The position numbers and the translations under genes are program-made. Positions 23,060-34,854 of a stretch of 64,000 nucleotides of DNA are shown here, in pieces. The notes beneath the pieces are model-generated. The model had not been told where the DNA came from and searched no databases. It was given only the letters and a program-made list of their open reading frames with translations. Origin of the DNA: Flaccisagitta enflata (lineage: Eukaryota > Chaetognatha > Sagittoidea > Aphragmophora); NCBI GenBank assembly GCA_965153355.1, contig OZ231127.1, forward strand, positions 10,230,001 to 10,294,000, in the 5' to 3' direction. How positions within the stretch are numbered: the stretch's first letter is position 1; the number at the start of each line of letters is the position of its first letter.

Positions 23060-26000
23060 GTCTTTCGTTCTTTTTTTCCAGTATCCTCCGGCATCCTAGG
23101 CCGGTCATATCTGCCGCACTTCGGCGCTCACCTGCCGCGTAGCGTTGCTATCGTGCTACACAAAATTGGCACCTCTGACATTCTTATTGACTTTTGTAAC
23201 TTGGTCTTTCTTTCTTTCTCTCTCTCTCTCTCTCTCTGTGTCTCTCTCTCTCTCTCGTTTTCAGGGTCAAGGTCCCCGAGCGGAGGCCATGATGCGTAGC
23301 TCGATGGAGCGTGGGAAATGGGTGTTCTTTCAAAACTGCCACTTGGCACCCTCCTGGATGCCAACTCTAGAAAGGCTCATAGAACAGATCGATCCAGATA
23401 AGGTTGGTAAATCAAATTCTAGCAACGACGTCAAAATAGCTAGGGAAAATAGAATTTCGTACGTCTCATGTACAACAACGTCACCCCCGCGTCAGATCTT
23501 CCAAACAGCAAATCATTTTACGGACATGAAATAATGAACAGTCACATAGAACCTTACATTTGACTCTAGAGGCCTCTACAGTCAGTCCCAATTCCGTATT
23601 CATCCATATGCTCGTATCTCAACATATTTCGGAAAACCAAAACTTTCTCCATCTGGGCATATTTCGGTATATCGAAATATGACTTACAATTTAAGTTAGA
23701 TTTACTCGATTGTGGCTTTGGTAAATTCTGAATGAATTCCATAGCAATTTGTAACGTTAACGGTCTCCAAAGATTTTGCCACTTAAATCTTAGAAGAAAT
23801 ACGAATAATATGAATGCTGTACCATTCAATCATATCCTTGTATTTTGTTTATCCTTCCGACTTTGTAATCTCAGCTGATTATTCAAGTATTGAACACGAA
23901 AAAACAAAGTAAATAAGATCAGATCTTGGAAATTGCTTTGCTACTCCGTTTTTAGTGGCATAACAAAAAGGGAAAGACGAAAGTCATATTTCGATATATC
24001 GAAATATGCCCAAATAACCAAAGTTGCTTTATCTCGTAACATGATGAGATATGGGCATATGGATGAATGCGGAATTGGGACTGACTGTCTAGTATGATAT
24101 TTTCTTATAAAAATCAACATTGTAACTAAGCGAAGGACGGTCCGACGCGAAGAACGGACAAAAAGACTTGAATAGTCGCTTAGCGAAAGATCAATATCAT
24201 CATTTTTAGTGGCGGACACACGACTCTACACCTTGCTGTGTCGGTCCTACCGTCCGTCCGTAACATTTTTGAATTATGATCGGTTTTCGCATCACTGCTC
24301 CTGCCCAACAGTCCGCGACTGGATTGCCGTGTATCCGGCATTGTTTGAGCCAACTTACTAGGCTTGTATGTGTTGATTCCATTTTCCTTCTTTTCCTCCT
24401 CTTTTCTCGACCACTGATTTGACGTCTCATTTGCACTGCACAGGTGCACAGAGACTTCCGTCTGTGGCTAACCAGCATGCCCAGTCCCAAATTCCCAGTT
24501 TCCATCCTGCAAAACAGCTCCAAAATGACGGTAGAGCCTCCCAGAGGAATCAAGGCCAATCTTCTTAAATCCTACATGACACTCAACGATGATTTCCTCA
24601 ATTCATGCGGTGAAAAGGTTAGTCATTCAACCATGGAGAAATGCTTTCCGTCATACTGGCTCAAATTTGGGCATTTGCGTAGTTGCTCATTTATATAAAC
24701 TTGCGCGTCAGTCAGCCTGAAGAGTGTCTGACTCAGATAAAGAAAAAAAAAACAAAACAATCGTGACAATCAGACAAACCTGTGGTCATCTTAACATACA
24801 TTTTTAAATCATTTGATTACATTGTATTATTTGTATATCTCACGAATTATTTCCGACTTCATATCTCTCTATAATCGAATATGACGCGTCTGTTGGACAT
24901 CTCTTAGCCTTGCTCCTTCATATTATCATCTTTGCATCCGCTTTGAGTTGATATATTTTTGAAATGTAATCATTCAATTTGCTATGTAATCAATTAGAGA
25001 ATTTTTATCAAAACCGGTCATTTTATTAGATTTGTTTAAAAGTTTTCTTTTCAATTCGCTGGTCATTTTACAAATTTCTCAGAGAAGTCGTAAGGTAGGC
25101 TGCACCACTGTTTTGAAAAAATGTCGCCTTCTCGTTAACGAAATACAGCTTGAATTACCGGTCTACATGTCAAGAAACCTCTTCATGTACATTTCTCCTC
25201 GCAAGAGGCTCTCTATTTGGCGAGAGCCGAAATTTTTTATTTTCAATAACGAAGTTGCCCAGAAAAATGATTTACTCTTTGACCTGTATCGATAGGGTGT
25301 GAGGCTAGAAATGGTTCAGTAAAAAGGTTTAAGGACAGTGGGGTGCGTCAATGTGCCAGACTTATTTTGATCTTTCTATCATTATTGATCGTAGGACCCT
25401 CTGTGGCACCGTTAGGGTAACTTATGTCGCAATGGGTGGTTTCCGAAATCACTCAGCGCCATGATTGCCCCTGCCCATTTGTATTAGACCGATATTGGCT
25501 GTACTCGGCCTTGATCAATTGTCTTCGGCGTGTGTATGACGCTATGATTGTAAAGTCATACAAAACTCTGCTTTGTAATCGTTTATTACCTATGACTGTA
25601 AAAGGATATGAAAAAAATACACAAGCTCATGGGCTTAAACGACTGCGACCTCATTTCCAGTTTCACCTTGTTTAGCGCCTGTCCTCTAGGTCTACTTCTA
25701 GCCGTCATAGGCTTAGTTTTGCAAACATATACGATTTCATGTTTCAAATTTCAATTTTAACGGCACCTAACATATTTCCTCCTTTCTCTTTGTTCTATAT
25801 ACTCGTATATACATATACTCAGTTTGATATATGATGAAACTATCCAAAATATGAGTCTTGCATACTCGGAAACGATATACTTTGGTTGAGAATGTGAAAA
25901 CATTGCTGATTTAACGTATCCAATGTCTCCTTTTCTTTTTCTTTTTTTTTTATCTTGTAGACTTCGCACTTCAAGCATCTGTTGTTGTCGCTTTGCTTCT

Positions 26001-26653
26001 TCCACGCCATCTCATTGGAGAGGCGAAAATTCGGTCCTTTGGGATTTAATATTCCCTACGAATTCACCGACGGCGATTTGAGGATTTGCATATCGCAGCT
26101 AAAGATGTTCCTCGTCGAGTACGACGAGACGCCATACAAGGTATCATCGAGCGCATACATACGCACCGGAACTACTTGGCGTCAACTTTCTCTTCGTGCG
26201 TGTTTGTCTTGTCCATCCGTCCGTCAGTCCGTCCCGCTGTCTAACCACCCATCCGTCCTTCCGTCCATTCTTCCGTCTTTCAATATGTATCAAAGATGGA
26301 CGATATCACTACTCTATCACTTACTTATCAAAGGAGGAGAGCCTTTGGAGCTCTCAATGGTGTTTAATCCGGACCCATCACAACTATCCTTTAACTTTTC
26401 TTAGAGAAAATCCAACTGATAATTATCATGGAATTTCAGAAAAATTATGCCACATTTGAATTTCATTTGTATGTCATCTCGCTCTCGATCTCACTTCTTT
26501 TTTCCCTCTTTTGCTTCATGTGTTTTCTTTCTTCCGTTTCCTTTGTCGTTCTTTCTTTCTTCCCTCATTAATTTTCTCCTTTCTTCCTTTCTTGAGTGCT
26601 CTCCTTTTTTATTTATTCTTGTGCACTTCCTCTCTGTCCTTGCACTATTACTT

Positions 26654-26711
<58 letters not shown>

Positions 26712-29700
26712 GCACACGCACGCACACGCACACATATTTACAGGTTTTGAAATACACGGCTGGACATATCAACTATGGTGGGCGTGTGACCGATGATCAG
26801 GACCGAAGAACAATTATGACCATTTTGGATGATTTCTACTTTGATGGTGTTCTTTCTGAAAATCACGTTTATTCGCCGTCGGGCGTCTACAGACAAATAA
26901 GCTCCCACTTGGATCACGCGGTAATGCAAAAAGTAATGTCGATCTTTTCATTATAATTACGTCGTTGAAAATACCTAATAAGTTTCGGTAATTTTGTAGA
27001 TGAAGTCGCACTTGAATTTCCCGAAAATCCCGCCAGAGCAAATTTTCATTCGGCGAATAGATATTATGCCCTAAAACACCCCTACCCCTAACACTAGCCC
27101 TAACTCCAACCCTAACCTTACCCCTAAGACTATCCCTGACCTTATCCCTAACCCTAAAACTAACTCGACCCCGAACCCTAACTCGTTACCCGCTTTCGGG
27201 TGGTTGACCGCTAAAAACAAAAGACAAAAGACCTTAGTGGTAGCTGCATCCACATAAAACATCTCTTTTCTCAATTCTCATTACATTATGAATTACATTG
27301 CACAGTACTGTAGACATTAGGCATTATGTAACAATTCATGTAACTGAATTTTCTCATTACATTCCTCATTATTTTGTCTCAGAGTTACATAATGTATCTC
27401 CGAAGTCTGCCTATCAACGACATGCCGGAAGTCTTTGGCTTGCACGACAACGCAAATATTACCTTTGCACAAAATGAAACGTACAATTTGTTGAATGGAC
27501 TTCTATTGCTACAGGTGGGTGTTGATATTTCTTATGGTAGAAAAGAAGAAGAAATAAAAGAAAATTAAATTAGAGAAAAGGAGGAAAGAAGATCGGATGA
27601 AAGATAATACAGGCTATGATAATTTATGTTACAGTAGCTTACGTTCGGCCTTAGGTCAGTTACAATATACAAAGATACGTTAGGGACAACCTCGCTCCAG
27701 ATGTGTTTATGCCATGCACTTTTATGATACAATTATGATATGCAAATTAAAATTTTTTTTGGACTATGGATTATAATTTTTTTTGGACTATAATTCAAGG
27801 CGGGTGGGTGTCGTCGTCGTTGTCGTCATCGTCGTTGTTGTCGTTGTCGTTACGGATTTTGAAAAATAGATAACTTTTTTATGCTTTGACCGATTTGGTT
27901 CATATTTGGTGGGAAGTTGTACTAGGGTAAGGCGCTTTACATCCTATCCGATTTTTGTGATCCGACCAACCCAACCAGCCTACCGGCCTAAAAGTGAAAA
28001 ACGTGCATAACTTTGGCATTACTCAACCAATTTGGTTGAAATTTGGTATGGAGTCTCTAAATGGAAGGACTCAACATATGTATGTGATTTATTTGCATTT
28101 GAGCTTGCTAACCGGCCAAACCAACCTACCACCCAACCAGCCTACCGACCAAAAAGTGAAAAACTTGCATAACTTTGTCATTTTTCTACTAATTTGGTTG
28201 AAACTTGGTATGGAGTCTCTAAATAGAAGAACTCAACATATGCACACTATTTATCCTGTCAAACCAGCCTACCACCCAACCAGCCTACCAGCCTAAAAGT
28301 GAAAAATGTGCATATCTTTGGCGTTTTTCAACCAATTTGGTTGAAATTTGGTATGGAGTCTCTAAATTGAAGGACTCAACACATGTATGTGATTTATTTA
28401 TGTTTGAGCATGCTAACCGGCCAAACCGACCTGCCACTCAACCAGTTTACAGGTCTAAAAGTAAAAAACTTGCATAAATTGGACATTTTTCAACCAATTT
28501 GGTTGAAACTTGGTATGGAGTCTCTAAATGGAAGAACTCAACATATGCACACTTTTTATCCAAACCAGCCTACCACCCAACCACCCTACTAGCCTAAAAG
28601 TGAAAAACGAGCATAACTTTGCCATTTTTAAACGGATTTGCCTGAAACTTTGTATGGAGGCTCAAAATGTAAAGATTGTTAGTTTCAGCGAACTTACAGG
28701 GTTAGCAATCTTTTGGTCATAGTGATCTTATGGAATTGGTGATCTTTCACCCCCCTCCGTCGCGGACCCAGATACTGTTCAGATTTTTCGTTTTTTTCTC
28801 AGCCAAAATCGGCGTCAAGTTCAGGCCAAAGCAGCGAAGAAATCATCGAGAAAACGGCCAAAGATATTTTGGGCAAAGTGTCTCAAGAGATGGATCTCAG
28901 AGCAGTCATGCAAAAATATCCTCTCATGTACGAGGAATCCATGAATACCGTCCTCTCTCAAGAAATAATGAGGTGAGTGAATTGCCAAACAAACGAATTT
29001 CATCTGCCGTCTATCTCCCTTTATACTAACGTAGTCCATAAGACAAGGTGCCGGCGAAGGGGCCAAAATAGGGGTTCAGAAGGAGCAAAAATGAAGGTTT
29101 TGTATCCAGTCAAAACTCCAGTTGTATATGGTAAAATGGTGTATTAGGATACCCAAAAAACAAAAATCTATGCAAAATCTGGGTTGCATATGTGCAAAAC
29201 GATGATTTCTCAGATTGTATGAGGGTGGTAAGGAATCATCATTTTTTCTGCCTTTATTTCTTAGTTTTATTGATGCTAGACCGGTTTTATCATTTAAAAA
29301 ATGTCACAGACATACTATTTTACTAAAAGAATTGTCAAGCCTTTGTCTCCAGCTCTGTTCTAATGATTTTAACCAATTTGTCTCATGAAGATCGAGAAAA
29401 GATTGAAAGAAAATGAGAAATTTTTATTGCTCTTTCCTCATCTTTTCCGGTTTTTTTTTCCTTCTTCTTCTTCTTCTTCTTCTTCTTCTTCTTCTTCTTC
29501 TTCTTCTTCTTCTTCTTCTTCTTCTTCTTCTTCTTCCTCATCTTCTTCTTCTTCTTCTTCTTCTTCTTCTTCTTCTTCTTCTTCTTCTTCATCTTCATCT
29601 TCTTCATCTTCTTCATCTTCTTCATCCTCATCTTCTTCTTTTTCATATTCTGTTCCAAAACTTCTACTTTTTAGATGCATTCGTCAGGAACGCATCCATA

Positions 29701-32700
29701 AGAGGGTCTGTCTGTCGGTCCATCTGTCAGTTCGTTTGTTGGTCTGTCTGTGTGTCCATTACGCTTCCTTCAAAAATCGCGGTTTTTGGCACTAATAACT
29801 GCGACGATGTAACATATCAAACCAAACTCTCTTTGGGATGCTCTGAGGTCATTTATCTGCCTGTCCGTCCATCTATCTGTCCCTTCATATATCTGACATG
29901 TCTTGTGCCAAAGTCAAGACACGCAGAGACATGGTCAGTACGCAAATTTGCCTGCTCAGGCTTTTTATTCTCAGTTGCTTTTTTGGCCCGTCGCATCTGC
30001 CTTCACTCCACTCTCTCCCCTTTCTCCTTTTCCTTCCTTCCACCCCCTCCTCCTCATTTCGTTAGTATTATTTTATCATCTTCTTCTACTTCTTCTACTT
30101 CTACTTCTACTTCTACTTCTCCTACTTCATCTTCTTCTTCTGCTTCTCTTATTATAGGCAGCCGCCCAAAGGGGCCGATGACCTATGATTCAACACAGGG
30201 CAATTTTTTTTTCTGTCATACGTCCCCTCTCTCCAAGGCTCATAATCAAACCTTAAAATAGCCTTCCCAGTCCTCAAATAAACCTCCTTAAGACTTCAAA
30301 TCAGCCTTTCCAGGCCTCGATTTAGCCTTCCCAGGCCCTAAATCAGCCACCTCAGGCCTCAAATCAGTCATGCAAGCCTGAAGTCAGCCTTTCCAGGCCT
30401 CAAATTAGCCTAATCATGCCTCAAATCAGTCTTCCAAGGTCCAAGGTCAGATTGGCCGTCTCAATTCTTGAATTGATCCTCCCAGGCCTCAAATCACTAA
30501 TTGAGTCTCTAATCACCCTAATAAAGCCTCAAATTACCATTTCTGGGCCTCATATCACTCCAATTAAGTCGGAAGTCCAATCTCAGTTCTGAAATTTGCT
30601 ATTCTTCAAATCAACCCTGTACAGAATCATAGGTCATTGGATCCTCCCGGGCTGCTGCCTTATTTACCTAATTGATTAAAGATTACTTTAAGGATAAATG
30701 GGGCATCGGGATCCGCTGACCAGTTGACGCTTTAGCGACCTGTTTCCTTTTCTTCTTCTTCTTCTTCTTCTTCTTTTGCTTCTTCTTCTTCTTCTGCTTC
30801 TTCTTCTTTTGCTTCTTCTTCTTTTGCTTCTTCTTCTTCTTCTTCTTCTTCTTCTTCTTCTTCTTCTCCTTCTTCTTCTTCTTCTTCTTCTTCTTCTTCT
30901 TCTTCTTCTTCTTCTTCTTGTTTTGTTTTCTCTCCTAGTCATCTTTGTAGTCTCGAATATCCCAATTCACGTCCAATCTGCAATTTACAATCTTCAACAT
31001 TAATGATGCTGTTTATTGCCCCAGTTGACACCGTGCAAGATAATAGAATGAAAGGCTTGCTCTTGACATTTTTCTGCACATTCTAAAGCCAGAGACCATG
31101 ATTTCAAATGAGTTTAGAGGGTAGCTTTTATTTCCCTGTTGAGGGTAAAAAATGATATGATTTTTTTGCCTCAACAACCTTCACGGGAAGACGCCGTTTT
31201 GCATAGAGGATGCAAAATCGAGAAATCTGAAAACATACAGACCTTCCAAAATTGATTTTTAAGAAACGTATGTTCTCATAAATGCAAAAAATGCTACTTA
31301 AATCAAGAACGGCGTCTTCCCGCTCCGGAAATGTTTTATTCGAAAATAAAAAAATCACACCTGATTTACACAAAATGACGTGAAAACCCCACTTAATGTT
31401 GACCGATTATCATAAAATTTGACATAAAGCAACCTCAGGCAATACCTTACACTGTCCTAAAATCTCAAGTGGCTGCGGTTACAGGAAGTAGGGTTACTTA
31501 ACAGAGAAAAATATGTTGTCAAATTTTCAAATACCTAATTGTCAACTGACATTTTATGTGTTAATTCTTATTTAGCAGCCTTAGCATGAGATTTAAGGGT
31601 CGAAAAAACTCACGTCATATCTCGATAGGTACTTTGAGGGATTCGACCAAAAAAATTAGGATATCAATGACAAACGTATCTACACTGACGTTGTGAATTG
31701 ATACGTTTCCAAAGAATTGTCATGGCCTTATGCAATTTTTCCTCATTTTAGAAGTTTCCTTTTGCAAAATACTTTTTAAAAGTTCTTAAAAAGGGTCAAA
31801 ACTCAATTGTTTTTGGAGAAATACATCTAATGAGCTTCGCCATGAAGTTTCCAGCCGAGAAAAATGCTACTTTTACACGATTTTACGGTGCAAAGCAAAC
31901 TGGTCCTGCAAACTCGCCATTTTACCGGCTCCATGTCATAACTCCATCCTCCTTTGTAACGATCATTTAGTTCCCTTCTACATGCTATGTTATGTTGAAT
32001 GATACTGCAACTTAACATTCTTTGTTTTGTCACTCTAAGTTTATTACTTCATTCTCTCGCGACACCAATTCCTTAGCTCCTCTCTTTGATTTGTCACTTC
32101 CTTTCTTTCATTTTCATTTTCCAGGTACAACAAACTTCTCGCCACGATTCACAAAAGTTTGCAAGATTTGCTGAAAGCTATAAAAGGATTGGTAGTAATG
32201 TCGCAAGAACTCGAAGAAATGTCCACTTCATTGTTTATCAACGCCATCCCTTCCATGTGGAGCGGAAAGGCGTATCCGTCGCTGAAACCGTTAGCTTCCT
32301 GGGTAGGTTTAAAGGCTCGCGTACGCGGGGAGTGAATGGATGAATTCTGGGTGAGTAAGTTTACCGTTAAGTAGGACAAGTACCAATATTTATGTACAGT
32401 TACACCCAGCTATAACGCTATAATGGAAATTCACCTGTAACAGACAGAAAATTTTGGTAACTTCATAGCATTTCTTTTTATAGCCTATACTGGCAGTAAT
32501 AGAAATTTGCCTTTAACACAAAAAATTTGTTGGTCCATTTACATCCGTTATTGCGGGATGCTATTGTATGCATTTATGTATGTACCAATTGTACCATTTT
32601 TAAAACGTCTTCGGTGTTTGTTTGTGTTTACTTCAGGTGGTTGATCTGGGTCATAGGATGACTTTTATCAAAGAATGGATCGACAACGGGATACCGAAAG

Positions 32701-34762
32701 TCTTTTGGATATCTGGCTTTTTCTTCCCTCAAGCATTTTTAACCGGTATGCTTCAAGGTTGTTTTTTTTTTTGTTTTGTTTAGTTTTTTATTTCTCATCA
32801 ATTTCCGCTAGCCCTCGCCCTACCGAAAGTATGAAGTTTTTTTTTTGATTGCCCTTATTAGGAACGATGCAAAATTATGCGAGAAGTCAACGGATCTCTA
32901 TCGACTCAATCAGTTTCGATTTCCAGGTAAAATGAATTTGATGCTGGAATTTGATTTTTTGATTTTGCAATTTGTTCATCAATATTGCGTGAAGCAATTT
33001 ACTGTTTTTGCAATGCCCGACGGGTTTGACACGCTTAAGTCAAGGTAGTTATGATCATGAAATTAAAACAAGGCCGGATACGCTGCAACGCGGAAGGTTG
33101 GGCAGGAGCAGTAACGCGAAAACTGCTAGGAATTCACAAATGTGACGGACTGACCGACAGACGGACATACCGAAAGACACAGCAAGGTGTAGAGTCGCGT
33201 GTCCGCGAATGAAAATGTCTATTCTACTATGATTTGTTTCACCAAGTTGAATAGCTAAAAACTTTGCTGACTCAGTATTGTTGAGTGCTATGTAGTTTTT
33301 TTTTCCAAATCAATTCGAATAATGTCTTCTCACTTTCCCCGTGTTTTCCGAAGATCTTACGTGACTATGAGGAAGTATGTATGAATTGTATATGAAAAGT
33401 TCTCTGAAATGAATAGTTACCAAGCTTTCCAATCATCGAGACACTTCGGTCGGTTATCAAGGTGATGCAATTGCTCGAACTTGACCGCAACTGCATCTCT
33501 CATAACTAGACCCGCCTTGAAAATTGGATAGCACTTTTGAATCGGCTTAGTCATTAGATGGTAGTCTCTTAATGTTTCTATCGCTTTCGCTTTTCTGATG
33601 AATCGATTTCCGATCGGGGAGAGTAAATAGATTGCTTACTGCTTGGATCATTTTCCTAGTTTGTGTCATATCCTCATCGACGCTACTCAGTCGGTTGGAT
33701 GATCAATAAAAGTTAACCTGGGCTTGCTGTTAATATCCAACCCTACCTAGCAACGCCTAGTCATTCATGTGTCCATTGGCTGTCTACACGATAGCGTGAC
33801 GGACTGACGGATTTGATTTAGGGGTGAATTAGCAACATTAGAGCTAAATGGCAGTCTGAATGATAATATGACAGGCTCTGTCGCTTCTGCTATGGTTTAC
33901 TAGTTAAAGGATCTTTAACACCAAGCAAAACGCTGTCGCTTAGTCCCGCGTAGTTGCTAGTCCTGTGCACGTCATTCTATCAAAATTTATTGATTAAAGA
34001 AGAATAAATACTAGTGTAATCATTCCAGTGTTTAGACATAGTCTGTCCTATGATTTTGGAATCATCGCGTTTAGGGGACGTTGCAGTAGTAAATTGTGTT
34101 TGTTCACGCTTCTCTTTTTATAAGAACACTGTTTATAAGAACATCAGCCTCAGATTTGGCCAAAAAATAAGAACATCTTAAGAACATGCTGAGCCTCAGA
34201 TTTGAAGATAAGAATATAAGTTTTTAAAAAAGCAGTGAAATTAGATGAAAAACCCTTAACAATAGATATTTTGATAATGGTTTCTAAAAGGATAATTCAT
34301 TATTTTTTAAATATTAATCTTATATTTCTTCTTATTTTATGAAAATGTTTTTTTTTTTTATATTTGCTGAAGAAACAAACTTTTACATTAACATAGATAT
34401 ATAATCAAAGAAAATAAAAATAAGAACATATTAAGAACGCTTGAGCCTCAAAAAAAGGCTGAAAATAAGAACGCTGAGGCTGACTTTAAAAATCCATGTT
34501 CTTAAAAAATGAAAAGCGTGTACAGGAGGATTAAACAAACCTAGCAGCCATGCCTCTTAGCAAAATCTGTAGGTTTCGGGAAAAAAATGCGGTTTTCTGT
34601 AATGAATCCAATTTTGGTGCTCATAGCACCTTGTTCTCCAATGGTTTCTGGGTTAATCCATAAAATAGATAATCACTAACCTACTGAATTGTGCACAAAT
34701 TTAACACAAGAATGAGTTAGGTATTGTATTGTATATTTTAATTTTTAAATTTTTTTCTTTCG

Positions 34763-34854
<92 letters not shown>

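Noticed and set aside
27065-27190. True chromosome end or telomere
   Set aside because: The array is short, degenerate and inside a dynein intron, with coding exons on both sides.
29385-29795. Long poly-Ser, poly-Leu, poly-Lys and poly-Glu frames
   Set aside because: They are translations of a (TTC)n array in six frames. The same applies at 30688-31003 and 50701-51078.
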